DNA from: Poronia punctata
Taxonomy: Eukaryota; Ascomycota; Sordariomycetes; Xylariales; Xylariaceae
DNA length: 52,259 nucleotides
Reading direction: 5' to 3'
Assembly: GCA_022579005.1 (NCBI GenBank)
Contig: MU401693.1
Location: 1 to 52,259, forward strand
The position numbers were made by a program, and so were the translations under genes. Below the pieces are notes generated by a model that saw nothing but the letters and a program-made list of their open reading frames with translations, was not told where the DNA came from and searched no databases. Positions within the stretch are counted from its first letter, which is position 1, and the number at the start of each line of letters is the position of its first letter. Positions 21,662 to 36,800 of this stretch are shown piece after piece.

Positions 21662-24600
21662 CTTTTTTGTTTTTATATTTTTAAGTTATAATATAATATT
21701 TAGTAAAAGGATTTAAATTAAAAACTAAGCAAATAACTAGCAATAATATAAACAAGCTTAATAAACTTAATATTAAAAATAAGCAATAAAAAGTAAAAAA
21801 AACTAGCTAATAGTTAAGCTAAATCTATAAATAGCTAAAAAAAAGCAATAGAAAATATGATAAAAAAAGTAAAAAACTTAATAGCAAACTAATAAACTTA
21901 AAATAAAATATGCTACTTATTAAAATAAACAATTAGCTAATAGCTAGCAACTTTTAAAAAGGTTAAAAAAGTAAAAGCTATTTTGTTTACTTTAAGCTGC
22001 TATTATATAGCAGCTTATTTAATAAAAGCTTTTATTATAATAGTTTTTATAAAAGTTTAAAAAGCTAAAGTAATAATTTTTTAAATTAAATTATTAATAT
22101 AGTAAATTAAAACGTGTAGTTGCTTTAGCTACTTACTAACTAAAAAAGAACTTAATAAAAAAATAATATAAAAGCTTTTATATATAATTATAAGCAGCTA
22201 AAGCAAAATGCTATTATTATAAAAATTAAAAACTAAATTATAGCTATAAAAAAAAGTAATTAGTAAAAGCTTAGCTATAAAGATTTAATATAAATTACTT
22301 AAGCTTTAATATAAGCTAAGTTTAAAATTTAAACAAATTAGCATGTTTATTAAAATATGCTAAACTATAATAAGTTAAAAAAAAAGCTACTTTTAAAAAC
22401 TTTTAAAAGTTTATTTAGTAAGAAAATATTAACTTAAAGCTATTTAAGCAAACTTTTTAAAAATAGCTATATAAAATAAAATAGCAAAAAAATAAAAACT
22501 TAAAAGATTTTTTTTTTATTAGCAAGTATTAATATAAAAGCTTAAAAGCGCTATATTATTAAAAAATAATAGCTAACTAGCTTTTAACTATTAGTATAAG
22601 CTTTAAAAAAAACTAAAAAACGTTTTAGTAAAGCAATATATATTGCTTAATAATATAATAGTAATATATTAAAAAGCTAAAAAATAATAAAGTACTTAGT
22701 ATTACGTTAGTAAAAAAGATTAACTACTATATAAGCAAAAATATGTTAAACGCTTGCTAAAGCTAAAAAAATTAGTAAATACTTTAAAAGCGCTTAAATA
22801 ATTTTAAAAAAACTAATAACTTATTTAAATAATAAATAAATTAAAATTAAAGCAAATTAGTATATACTAGCAATAGCTTTATAAAATACTACTACTATAG
22901 CAAAAAAAGCAAAATAACTAAATATTGCTTAAAAAATAAGCAATTAGCGTTTAATTACTAGTTAAGCAAAATTAAGCAAAAACTATTAAAATAGCTTAAA
23001 AATAAAGTATAAAATATTTAAGCAGCTTAGTTAAACTTTAAAAATAAAAGATTAAAAGCTAAGCTAAAGTAAATTAGCATATTTAATTTACTTTAATAAA
23101 GTTTTATAAAGCGTTTAGCACTATAAAGCTATTTTAAGCAATAGCTATAGTTTTTTAAGCAGCAAGCAAAAGCTAAAAAAAGTTGTTATAAATATAAATA
23201 TAAAAATATAAGTTAACATTATATATAAAAGCTTTTAAAAAAAGTACTTATAAAAAGTAAACATTTTATTACTTTTATTAATAAAACTAAATAAAAAGCT
23301 AATAAAGTACTAAGCAGCTTATATAGCTAGTTTTTAAATAATTAACGCTTAAAAAATTAAAAAATCTTTTAAGCAAGTATTTTATATAATATATAAAAAA
23401 TAAAAAGCATTAAAGCTTTTAATATTATAACTAAAAATAAGTTAGTTAAGTATATTATTAAATATAGCTTTTATTTAATAGTTTTATAGCAAATATTAAA
23501 AAATAAATTTTAAAAAGTTTGCTAAAAACATAGTTAGTAGTTAAGCAGCGTACGTTGTTAACTTAATAAGTATAGGTATTAGTTTTAAAAAAAGTTGCTA
23601 TTTTTTAAAATTAATAATAAGCTTAGCACTAAAAATAAAATTAATTTACTTAAATATTTTAAAGCGTTTTAGTATATATATTTTAAGCTATTAGCAAAAA
23701 AGTTACTAGTGCAAAAAACAATATAATATATAATAAATTTAATAAAAAAGGTATAAGTACTATTTAGTTTAATTTATTTTATTATTAAGGCTTAATAGCA
23801 AGTGCTTAAAAAGTATTTTAAAAAAAGCTTTTAAATAAGCTAAATATAGCACTTAAAAGCAAACGTAAAAGCTTTTATTTTATTTATACTAAAATAAAAA
23901 CTATAAAGCTTTATATTAATTATAAAAGCTTAAACAAGCTAATTATAAAAAATAAGTATTTTTTACTTTTTATATTAAAAGTAATAAATAAGCTAAAATT
24001 AATAAAGATTTTTTTAAAGCTAAACTTTTATAATGCTTACTATTATATTTAAATTAAGCGTAGCAATAAATAAAAAATAGCTTTTTAAATAAAATATAAG
24101 CATTTTAAGTATATAGTTATACTTTTTAAATTAACTAATACTTTTATAACTTTTTAAGCCTATATATATAAAGCGCTAGCTAAGCTAGTAAATTATATTT
24201 ATATAGTTTACTTAAATAGTATTATAGTTTTTTAAAAAGACAAAAAAATATATAAAAAGCACTTTTAATTAGTTTGTAAGCAGTTAGCAAAATATTAACT
24301 ATTTATAAAACTATTAAAGTATAAATTTTTTAAAACTAAAATACAATTTTTAAAGTTTATTATTATAACTAAAAAATAAAAATAAATTTTTAAAAGGTTG
24401 CTACTATTTAAATATAAAAAGCACTAATTTTAGTATATAATATATAAATATTTTTAAAGTTTACAAACTTTTATAATAAGTTTATAGCTAAATATATAAA
24501 CGTTACTATATAAATTATAGTGATTTTAAAAAATTATATTTTATTAAGCTATATTTTTAAGTAAACCTTAAAAATAAATTAAGCCTTTAAAAATATAAAA

Positions 24601-27600
24601 AAAGCGTTTATATTAATAACTACTTTTTAATACTAAAATAGCTATTTAAATATTAAAATAAAAACAAATATATTAATAAAGATAATATTAAAAATATTAT
24701 TATAGCTTTATAAAAAATATAAAAACTAGTTACTTACTAGTTATAAAAGCTTGTTAATATAAAAACTAAAAAGGTAATAAGCTAATAAAAGCTTTTAGTA
24801 ATTATAAAAAGCTATAAGCACTAGTAGCAATATTTTAAAAAAATAAATAAAGTCTTTATAATATAAATAAATTATATAGCTTTAAAAGGCAAAGTTAACT
24901 TATTAGCGCAAGACTTTTTTTAAAAAGCTTGCTTACTAAGTATATAAGCTAGCATATTTTAATTTAATATAAAATACTAATTAAGTATATTAAACTTAGT
25001 AAATAAACTATTAAAAAAGCTAGATTATATAGCTAAAAAGTTTTAGTATAAAAATATAATACTAATATTAAAAAAAAGCCTTAACTAGTTAGCAAGCTAT
25101 TATAAAAAGTGTAGTAGTTATTAGTAAAGATCTTATTAAAAAAAAAGTAAAGTATTAGCTTATACTATTAAAATAGGTTAAAAAGCTTTATTAAACTTAT
25201 ATTTATTAGCTTATTTAATAATAAAAATATAAATTATAAACTTATAAGCTTATAAAGCGTTAAACTTTTAGTATATAATTATAAACAATTTTTAAAAGTA
25301 AAAAAGTAAAAAGTACTAATATATGTGCTTAACCTATATATTATATACTATATAAATAATAATAGTAACTTATTTAATAAAAGCTATTGTTAAAAATATA
25401 AAAACTGCTTTTTTTAAAAAAAAAAGCTAAAGCTATTATTTATAATTAATATGTTTAATGCGCTAAAGCTAGAAAATTAGGTTAAAGCAAAATAGCTTTT
25501 AAACTAGTAGCTTTAATATAATTTTATAAAATAGTTTATAAACTATAAGCTAAAAACTTTACTTTTTAAAAGCTAGCAAAACTTATATACTATAAAGCTA
25601 AAATATATAAAAAATATTATATTAATAATAAAAGTATATTATATTTTAAAAATAGCTAGTAATTTTAGCTTAAAAAGCGTTAATAAAGCAACTAATATAT
25701 TAGCACTATAATAACTTTAAAGCTAAGTATATAAAAAAAACAAAATAGCTAAGTTATTATAGTATAAGTTTTATTAAAAAGGTTTAAAGCAAAACGTTTA
25801 AAAATATATTACTAGTTATATATAATATAAAAGCGCTTAAAAAGTAAAGTATACGCTTTATAAAAAGCTTTAGTTATTATTTTTATTAAAACAGCTTTTT
25901 TAAAAAATTAGCTTAAATTTTATTATAAAATTATTTTAATATACAAAAGTAAATAATAATGTTTATAATATAATTTTAATTATTATAAACTAGTTTATAA
26001 AAATAGCGTTATTTATTTTTATATAAAAAACGCTTAATGCTGCTAAGCTTATAGCAATTATATATTATAAAGTAAACTATTAGTATAAGTTTTTTAAATA
26101 GATTATAAGCAATAAAAATAAACTTATTATAAGCAAATTTTAAAACAGTTTTATAAAATAAAAAAAATATATTAGTAGCTATTTACTATATAGCATTTTT
26201 AAACTAATAACTAAATAAAATAAGTATACTAAACTTTAAAAAAGTACTTTTATATTTTTTATACTAGCAAGCTAAATAGTTAAATTAAAATATTAGTAAA
26301 AGCTAAGTTTATATATAATAATAGCTAATATGCTATTATAAGTTATTTGCTATTTAAAGTATTATATAAATATTACTTACAAAGTATTAAGTATATATTA
26401 AAGCAGCTTTAATTTAATATTTAAAATAAGAAACTATAGCAAATAAAAGCTATATACTATATAATTTATAAGTATTAAAAATAAGTAATAAAGTAAGTAT
26501 AAAAGTATTATAATAAGCATTATATATTAAAAAAGTTTTAAGTAAGTAATATAGTAAAGCTATTAATAATATACTTTAAGTTTAAGTATAAAAAAAAGCT
26601 AGCTTTTATATATATTTAAGTTAAAGTTTTTAAAAAAGTAAAAATTTAAGCATATTAAATCTAATTGCTTAAAATTTATTTTCAAGTTTATAATATATTT
26701 TTTATATTATTAGTTAACCTATAAATAAACTAGCTAAAGGCTGCTAGTAAAATAGCGCTATTTAAGTTAAAAAATTAAGTAAAGAAATAAGCAAAACAAA
26801 TTATTATTTAATATTAAAAAAACTAAAGTAAATAAAAATATTTAATAAAATAAAAAAGCTAGCTAGTAAAATATAATATTTAAAAGCTAACTAAATACTT
26901 AGTAAATATAAGCTATTTACTAAATTAATATAAAAGAAAACTTAAAAAGGTTTATATTAAGTAAAACAATAAATAAAGTAGTTATGTTAGTATATAAGCA
27001 CTAAAAGTTATAAAAGTATAAAACTTAATTAATAAAAAATAGCAAGCTATTGCTAAGTAGTTAATTAAGCTACAATACTATAAAAACTAAAAACGTATAT
27101 ATAAAAAACTTATAATAACTTAAATTAATTTATTAATAATAAAAATAATATTATTAAAGTAAAAAGTTAGTAAAAAAAGCTAAATAGTAGCTAATAAAAG
27201 TAAAAGCTATATTATAGTATTAAAGCAGCTTTAGCTAAAATTTAATAATATAGTTTAATAACTAATATAAATAAAAGTAATAATAAAAGTTAAAATAACT
27301 TTTTAAATAAAAAGCTTTTAAAAAGCTTTGCTAATGCTTAAAAAAGTTTTAAAACCTTTATTAGTAAATTATTTTTAAAAGATTAGCTTTTTATTAGTAA
27401 GCTTTATAATAAGCGCACATAATTAGTATAAGCAAGCATTAAAGTTATTAAAAAAGCTATTTTAATATTTTAAAAAAGTATTAAAAACTAAGCTTTTTAT
27501 AAAATATTATTAAAGTTGCAAGCTAAAAGCTTTTTTTTATTAATATAAAACTAGTAAAGTATTAGCAATTAAGCTAGTAAATAATTAATAAAAAGTATAA

Positions 27601-28452
27601 ATAGTAAAAAAAGTAATAATAATAGCTAATAAATATTAAATAAAAACTAATTTTTAATAAAAAGCAGCATAGCGCACTTTTTCTTTTATATAGTAAAAAA
27701 ACTAGCTTTTTTAAAAAAGCAACAGCTTGCTAAAAAGCTAAATTTGCTTTTTTTAAGCAAAATACATAATAACTAATATAAGTAGTAATATTATTAAATA
27801 AAGTGGCCTTTTTATTATTAATAAAGTTAGCTTAATAGTTTTGCTAAATAACTTGTATATAAACGCGTATATAAGTAATATATGCTATAATTTTTTAAGC
27901 TGCGCTTATTAAAGCCAAAAGAATTTATATAACTAATATTTAATAAAAACTATAAGCAATAAAGCAGCAAATATATAGCATAATAATTAACGTAATATTT
28001 TTTATAAAAAGCGTAGTTAGCGTTATTAAGTTAGCAAAAGCAATAAATATAAAAGTTAAAATATATATTTAAAATATAATGCTAGCAAAGCTTTTTATTA
28101 AATATAAAAATAGTTTAAGTTTAAAATAGTATAGTTTAAAAATAACTAGCTAAAATTTGCATTAAAAATATAAAAATATATAAAGCTAAAAAAAAAGATT
28201 TAAAAGTAGCATTATAATAATTGCTTAAAAAAATATTAAATAAAATAAGCAATACTAAAAAAACAAATTTTAAAAGTAAGGTTATAAAATTAAAAAAAAT
28301 AAAGTAAATTAATAAAAACTAAAACAATAAGCAAAAGTATAGCAATAAGCTATAAAAAAATTAATTAAACAAAATTAAAAGCGGGCCTAACTAGTAAATA
28401 TACTTATAAATAATAAAATTATTAAAAACTAGCAACTTAAAAAATAGGGCAG

Positions 28453-28687
28453 TGTAATAAAGCACTTACTTATAAGACTTACTAGTTATACTATAAGTAT
28501 ATAGACTATATATAGGCTAAACCTACGCTAACTATTAGTTGTAGTTTAGCTGGTCACACCCTTTTTTATCTTTTTAGCTAGCCTGGTTACTTACCTAGTT
28601 AACTAAATAAAAGTTATTTAATATACTTAGTTTTTAAAATCGCTAGCAACATTACCTTACAACTACTTTATTGCTTAAACCCTTATA
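28453..28687 (+). repeat. LTR of element C, right copy
   Basis: A 235-bp direct repeat of 21427-21661, better preserved: it keeps TGTAATAAAGCAC, GGTCACACCC and ACATTACCTTACA where the left copy has T for C or A for G. A third copy begins at 52091. Confidence 0.85.
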
Positions 28688-30649
28688 TTTTAACTTAAAT
28701 TTATTATTATTTTTAATATAAAGTATTAAATAAAAAATAGCTTTATTATTTATAGCAATATTATATATTAAAGCCTTTTTAAGTATAAGAAAGTCATTTA
28801 AAGCATACTAGCTAGCAAGCTATATAAAATAGTAAAAAGTATTAATTATACTATTATACTTAGTATAACGATATAAAAAATTACTAATGTATTAAAATTA
28901 TTATAAACTTTAATAATTATTTATATAGATTTTTATTTACTATATAAATGCTTTGTTAAGCTTAGTATAACGTAAAAGAAAAGCTTATAATTAATATTAT
29001 AGCTTTTAAAAAAGCGTATAAAATAAAAGATATTATAAAGATTTAATAAATTAATAATAAAAATAACCTTATAAATGCTTATATATAAAAAATCTTAATA
29101 TAGCTATAAAATAGTTAATTATTACTAATAAGCTTATAATACGTATTAAAGCTTATATTACCTATATAAAAATATTATAATAATAAGTATAATTATAAAT
29201 ATATATATATAGGTTATTAAATTAATAAAAAAATCTGTTAATTTATTATATACTTATAATTTACTAAAATGCTACTTATTTTAACTTAACCTTATATTAA
29301 ATCCTTTTTATTTAACTTAATAATAATTACTAACTTTTATAAACTATTTCTTTTAATAGTAAAAACCTTTGATTATTATTATTATTGTTGTTATTATTAT
29401 TATTAGCAGCTATAGTAAAATTAATAAAATAAGTATAATAATAACTATATAATTTATAAACGTATAAAGTATAGCCCGCTATTTTAATATTTTAAAAAAT
29501 AATAATAATTATAAACAAGCAAAGATAAGCTTTGTATATAGTTATACTTATTAGTATAAAAAACACAATAAGCTAACTATAAAAGTATATTATAAATATA
29601 TAATAATATTTTTTTAATAAATAAATTTAGTAAGAAATTATATAATAAAAGCGTTAAAAAAACACTGATAAAAAGATTAACGTTATAATTAAAACGTATA
29701 TAAATACGGTTTTTATTATCTTATAAACAAAAAATTAGTATAGTATAAAGTATATAATAAAAAAAATTATAAATATTAATAAATTCTTTTTTAATAGTAA
29801 GCGTTAAAGTGCAATATATAGCTAAAAAGAGCTATTAAGCTATGTTGTATAGCGTATAAGGCTAAAAAGAAAATTAAAACTAAAGAAATTTAAAGCTATT
29901 ATAATATAAAGTAAAAAGAAAAGCGTAAAATAAACTTAATTAATTTTTAGCAGCAGCGTAATAAAAAGCTTTTAATTTGTTTTACTATATATAAAAAAAA
30001 GTAGTATAAAAAAAGAAAAAAAAAAGAAAATAAGCAGTAAAAAGTAAAGGGTTTTTATATACTACTAGCTAATTATATAAAACTAGCCTTTATAACTAAT
30101 AATAGCAGTTATAAAGCTTATATTTTTTTTTACTTTTTTAATAACGTATAATAGTTACTTTTATTAGCTATATTTACTAATTTTAATATATTTTCTAATT
30201 ATAATCTTACTATATATAAAAAACTACCTAATAGCTACTAGGCAATAGTGTTTAACTATATTAATACTAGCAATATTATATATATATTTATAATTATTAT
30301 AGGAAACTGTTTTAATTTAAACTTAAATTTAAACTTAAACTTTAGTATAAAAAAAGGTTATAACTTAAAAAAAGTATAAAAGTATAAATATTTATTTAAT
30401 TTTATTTTATTATTTTAAAAGTTATTTTTAACAAACTAACCTTTTTGCTTAAAAAGAAAACATATTTATTATATATATATAGAAAATAAACGTTTTTATA
30501 TAAAAAAAGATTTTTAGTATTAAAATATTAATAATAATACTATAGCTAAAAACATAGCTTAAGCTGCTAAAGCTATAAGAGTTAAGCTAACTTAACTAAG
30601 TAAATAAAGCACTTATTAGCTATATAGTAGCTAACTTATAGCTTAAATA
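28688..30649. other. RIP-degraded DNA, not assigned to an element
   Basis: About 2 kb of AT-rich sequence between elements C and D. No repeat partner was found in the window. A plus-strand frame around 29860-30120 reads as a Lys-rich stretch with scattered stops, suggesting a decayed transposon protein of unknown kind. An ATT/GTT trinucleotide microsatellite lies at about 29372-29405. Confidence 0.4.
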
Positions 30650-30827
30650 CTAATAAAGTTAATAGTATTAAGTTAGTTAGTTAAAATAAAATAGATTGGT
30701 TTAGGTTTAAAGGATAGCTATAATAGCTAAAGCTACTTTATAAAAATGCTTAAAAGCATAGTAGTTATGTAACTATGTACTAACTACTAGTAAATCTTAT
30801 AAATTAGTAGATAATCTACTATATTAA
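30650..30827 (-). repeat. Direct repeat (putative LTR) of element D, left copy
   Basis: Matches 39691-39867 closely across 178 bp, sharing for example TTAAGTTAGTTAGTTAAAAT and TACTAACTACTAGTAAATC. Confidence 0.75.
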
Positions 30828-30831
30828 TCTA

Positions 30832-30843
30832 CCCCCCCCCCCC
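30832..30843 (-). other. C12 run, putative polypurine tract of element D
   Basis: Twelve consecutive C on plus (G on minus), followed by TTTAAAAAAAC, abut the left repeat of element D. C runs resist RIP because the process favours CpA. The position fits a polypurine primer for plus-strand DNA synthesis in a minus-oriented retroelement. Confidence 0.4.
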
Positions 30844-33800
30844 TTTAAAAAAACAAATAAAAAACGTCTTGTTTTTTGTTTATGCGCATCTTTTAAAAAA
30901 CAAAATAAAAAACGTCTTATTTTTTTGTATATATTAATAGTAATATAAAGCTATACCTCTTTTTGTTTATATAATTGTTTTATATTTTATAATGCTTTAG
31001 TAAAGTAAAATTAATATATAAATAAGTTTTTATTTTATATTTTTTAAATAAGTTATTATTTGCTAAAAAATAAAAATAAACTTATAATATTATTATTTTT
31101 GTTTTGTTTTATAGTTTTTTATACTATAACCTACTTAGTATTTTTTAAAACTATAGCCTATTTAATAGTTTTTTAAACTATAGCTTATTTTGCTATTATT
31201 ACTTAGCTTATAATAAGGTTTATGTTTTAATAACTTTTATTTTAGTTTTTTAAGTTATTAAGCTTTTTGCGCATATTTTAAACATTTGCTTATAATTTTA
31301 TAACTAAAGTCTTTATACTATTAATTTTTTATTATAAATTTTTGGTTTTTTTATAAGTTTTTTATTTAAATAGTTTAGTAACTATGCTTGCTTAAAAAAA
31401 TATTGCTATTTTAGCTATTTATTGTACTGCGTTTTTAATATATATAGCAAAAATAGTATTATATATTATATTAGCTATTTATATTTATACTAAGCTATTA
31501 TAAATAGCTTTTTTAAGTATATATTTAATTTTTTTATTTATTAGCTTGTTATTATATATATAATACTTTTTAAAACTAGACCTAATATTTATTAGTATGC
31601 TATTTAGTATTTTTTATTTTTTAAAGTTATTAACTTGTTTTTTAATAGCTTAGTTAGTTTGTTTAGTTTATATAAAGCAAACAAGGTTTTAAATTTATTT
31701 ATTAATTTAGTAAATAAATTATTATATTTTTTAAGCTTATTTAATTATTTTAAATATTATTTTTAAGCGTTTAGCTTTTTTTTTAAATTATTTTTTATAT
31801 ATTGTTTTTTAAATATTTTAATTATGTTGTTTATTGTTTATATAATAAGTTATAGTAAGGCTGTAACTTATAGCGTAGCTAGTAGTAGTGCTTTAAATAT
31901 AATTTATAGTAAGGCTAGTAGCAGTGTTTTAAATTTAGGTTTATTTTGTTTAAATATACTTTAGTTTGCTTATAGCTATATATTAAATATTAATTAGTTT
32001 TATATAAATATATTACTTATTATTTATTAAACTTTTTTAGGTTTTAATAAGTTTAATATTTTTATTAGTTTAAAAATACTAGTTAATATATTAAGTAAAG
32101 TTATTATTTTTAATAGTGCTTTTTTATACTTTAGTTTATATTTGTTTGCTTACTATTTTTAATATTATAATATTTGTTTTATTATTAAATTTTATAGTAA
32201 CTAAATAAAAGCTATATTTTATAGTATTTATAAGATTATTATAAGTATAGTATTTATTTTTTGTTAAAAGTTTTTTATAATTTTTAAAGCTTTAAGTTGT
32301 TTTAGTTTTATTTTATTAACTAAGATTTATATATTATTTGCTTAGTTTTTAGCGTTGCTTATATATTTAGCTATATTAAAAAGCTTTTTAGTTATTATTT
32401 ATAGTTAGTTATTTAATAGCTTGCTTTTTAGTTTATATTATATTAAGTATAATATAATAATTTATAGTTGCATATATAGCTTTAGTCTTATATTTTTTAA
32501 TATATTAAGCTAGTAAGTTAAAATAGTTTAATAAATATTATACTTAGCTTTATTAACTTTATATTAGTTAAGTAATAATATTTTATATTAAGTTTTGTTA
32601 TTATTTGCTATTTTTACTATTATTATAAATAGCCTATACTAGTATTTTATACTATTATATATTGTATTATATTATGCTTATTGCTAGACTATAACTTATA
32701 AAGCTTTTATTTATAAAAAGTTATTATTTAAAAACATATTTTTAACTATAAAATTATAATATATATTAATTAAATAAAGTAAAAAAAATAAAAAAAATAA
32801 AAAATAGCAATTTAGTATATTAAAAGCAAAGTACTAAAGTTATTAGTTATAGTTATAAGTTTAAAAACAAAGTAGTTAGTATTAAAAAATAGTATATAAA
32901 AAAAATATTAGTAGTTATAAAAATTATTATTAATTACTAGTAAGTAACTATACTTATATGTTTATTTTAAGTATAAACTATACTAGTTTTTATTTATTTA
33001 ATTATATATATAGTAATAGTTTAAATATATTTTTTAATACTTTATTTGTTGCTTTGCTTTTTAGTTTATTTATTAATAATAAATATATTATATTGTATTA
33101 ATAAATTAATTTTAAAGCGTTTTATATAAGGATTTCTTTTAAATACTATATATTATATATAAATAAGTATTTCTTTTATTTAACTAAGTATTTTAGTATT
33201 GTTTTTTAGCTAGCTTTTAATATTTACTTTTATAAAAGTTAGGCTATTTTAAATAATTTTTATTATTTATTGTTTTTATTAGCGTATACTTATTTTAGTT
33301 TTAGTTTATATTAAAAGTATAAGTTAGTTTTTTTAAGTGCTAAATATAGGTATATAACTAATATAACTTAATAAGTTTTTTAATATTTAAAAAAATTTAG
33401 TTTATAAGCTAGATTATTAACCTTTTTTAGTACTATAAATAGTTTAATTTTTTATTATAACTATTTTTAGTGTAGTTTGCTTAGTAAATTATATTTTTTA
33501 TATAGTTTTAAATATACTTTATTTTTTATATTATATTTTTAATATTTTTTAGTTTTATTATATTTAATTTTTATGTTAGCTATAGCAAAGTTTATTATAA
33601 TTTAAGCTTTTTTTAATATAGTTATTTAGCAATTTTATAATTAATTATATTTTATAAAACGTTTATAATAAAAATTAAATTTTATAGCTTAAATCTTAGC
33701 ACTACTTTGTTAAAAGAGCCTTTAATAGTTTTTTAATAAGCGTTATTTAGTATGTATTAAAAAGGTATAATAATAAAAATTTATAAAATATTTAATGCTA

Positions 33801-36800
33801 CGTAATAATAGTAAATAGTAATTTTTATATTTTAGTTTTTTTTTTAAACTATTTATTAGTTTATAAATAATATATTATAAGTTTAGCTAGCTTAGTAGTT
33901 ATTTTAGCAAATAAGGTTTTTTAAAGTTATAAAATAAATTTTAAATTTTTATTTAAAATTATTTATAATAGTATTTTTTATTTATAAAGTATTAATATTT
34001 TAATAAAAACTAGGCTTTATTTAGCAGCTATATATTTAATGTTTTTTATTATAAAGATTATTTTTTTGCTAAATTTATAAATAATAGTAAGTAAATAATT
34101 ATATATGCTATAGCTTAGTATTTGCTAAAAAGTTTTTTATAATAATATTATTAATATTTTTATAATAAAATTTATAATAATTATATTATATAAGGTATTA
34201 AAGGTTAGTATTAGTTTTATTAATTTAAAAAGCTTGCTTTTATTTATTTTATTAATAAAATATTATAAGTAGTATGCTAAATATTGTTAAATATGCTTTA
34301 TAAGGTTATATATATAATATTTTTATAGTATATTTACTATTTAATAAAACTTAAAATAATAGTTGTTGTTGTATGCTTTTTAAAGTAGGTTTTAAACGTA
34401 ACTTTTAAAAATAACTAGCTATTTTAAAGCTTTATATAAAGTATAGTATAGTAGGCTATTTAATATTTTTTAAAATTTAAATTTTAGCTTAGTATTTAAA
34501 CTTATAGCTTATAGTATTTTAGTAGTTTGTTTATTTTTTAAATATGCGTTAATAAGTTTTGTTTTAAAAAGATTTGCTAGTTAAATATTATATATTAAGT
34601 ATGCATATTTAAATATAATCTTGTTTAGTATGTTAATATTTTTGTTAGCTTTTTTATTATTATTTTTATTTAGTGTTGTAAGTAAGCATAATAGCGTGTT
34701 AAGTACTAAATTTACTTTTTTTAATATATAATAAATATTTAGTTTATATTATTTTATATAAATTAAAGCTTGTACTAGTTAAGGGTTTATTTTAATTATA
34801 TTTGTTATTATAAAGTTTTTTTAGTTAATAATGCTTTTTATAGCTTTATAATTAGTTAAAATAATAATAAGGTGTTTATAAAACTATAATTAAAGCTTAA
34901 GTTATTTATAAAGCTAAATAAAGTATAATACTTTTAGTTTTGTTATATAGTACTATTTTTTTGCTTTTATAAGCACTTTGCTAAAATATATAATAAGCTA
35001 TATATTGTTTGTTAATATAGGCCTTTTTTTTTATAGTTTTTTTAAGTAAAAAATTATAACTTTATAGCTTTTTTTAGCTAAGGCATTAATTTTTAAGAAA
35101 ACTTATTTATTATAGTCTTAATAAATTAAATAGTTTAATTTATATAAGTTGTTTTATATAATTTAAAAGCTTTAAATTTTTTAGTTTATTAGTTTAAATA
35201 ATTATTTAAAAGTTTACTTTTTTTTATTTATAATGTTTTTTTTAAGATTTTTTTTTTGTTTTTTTGCTATTATTTTTGTTTTTTGTTTTTATAAAAGTTT
35301 AATTTTTTATTAAAACTAAAAAATATACTTTTTTAGCTATATTATTATTTTAATATATGTTTTTAAATTATTTAAGGTTTATAAGATTTTAATTTTCCGT
35401 ATAGCTTTTATATAATATTTAGTTGTTACTATTTTTAACTTATTTACTTATAGTTTTAATAGTTTAACTATTAAATAACTATAAAATAATTTAATTAGTA
35501 ATAGTGCTAGTTTAATATTTTAAAATAAATAGAAAATAGCTTTAAAGTGCTTATAGTATTTTTTTGCTATATTGTTAAAAATAACAATATTGTTTATATA
35601 AGCGTAATAATATTTGCAATAATTTTATAATTGTTAGTTTATAAATTTTTATTTATATATTAAACTATTTTTAAATCTTATAAAAGCAATACTAAAAACT
35701 TTTAGCTTTTTTAGTAATATAATAACTATTTTGTTTTTATAATAAAAATATATTAGTAACTAATAAAAATATATTAGTAACTAATAAAAAAATAAAGTAG
35801 CGTTTAGTACTATTATAAATTTTTTATTTTTAAAATTAAATATAATGTTTTTTAAGCTAGTATTAAGTAAATATTTAGTATTATAATATTGTTTAAAAAA
35901 TAAAAGTTTATTACTATAGGTTTTTTATGTTTGCTTTTAATAATTTTTTATATTATAAATACTAAATATTTAAATAGACTTAGTTTTTATATTTAATAAA
36001 GCTTTTTTTATTTATAAAGGTTGTTAAACGTATTATTTAAAATTTTTTAGTTTTTAATTTTAAGTTTATATAGTTTTATTTGTTTTTATTAGTGTTACTA
36101 TTTTTAAACTAAGTTAACGTGTAATTTTTTGTTTTTTAGTATAAAAATAATGCTTTTGTTATATTATATATTATAGCTTTTAAGTATTGTTTTTAGTTTT
36201 GTAGCTACTTTTAAGTGTTTTTAAAATATATAAATGCTATTTTTTAATAAAATAAAAAAATATATTTTACTTTTATTAAACTTATTTTTATATTTTGTTT
36301 TTTTATTAATTATAAGGGTATTTTATAGTTATTAGCTAAAAAGGCAGCTTATGCTTATTTAATATATTTTATATTAGTTTTAAAAAAAATAATACGTTAT
36401 TTTTTAAATTAAATTTTTTATTATTTATTTTATGCTTAATACTAGCTAAAAATGCTTATAAACTTGTTTAGCAAACTATATTTATTTTATTAATGTTTAA
36501 GTTTTTAATAAAACTAATGCATAAGTTTTTATAAAAATAAATAAGTTTATTTATATTGTTTATATATATAATATATTATAGTAACTTATAATTTAGTATA
36601 GCGTTTATTAGTTTTTATATTATTATTATAAACGTATATTATTTATTTTATTTTAAATAATAGTTTAAAAAAAGTGTAGTATATAATACTAGTATTAGTA
36701 CTATAATATATATTAAAACTATTATATTTATTTAAATAATAACTTTTTATTTAATAAAAGTATATTTATAATATATATTAATAAGTATTGCTATGTTAGC

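Larger units (their letters stand above)
21427..28687 (+). mobile_element. LTR retrotransposon C, RIP-degraded
   Basis: Bounded by direct repeats of 235 bp each (21427-21661 and 28453-28687); 7261 bp overall. LTR ends are TGTAA at the left (TATAA where RIP acted) and TTATA, from TTACA, at the right. The interior is A-rich on the plus strand, and a purine stretch (AAAAAATAGGGCAG) directly precedes the right LTR like a polypurine tract, so coding was probably plus-strand. All frames are destroyed by stops. The 5-bp flanks (AATAT and TTTTA) do not match, so no target duplication is visible. Confidence 0.7.
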
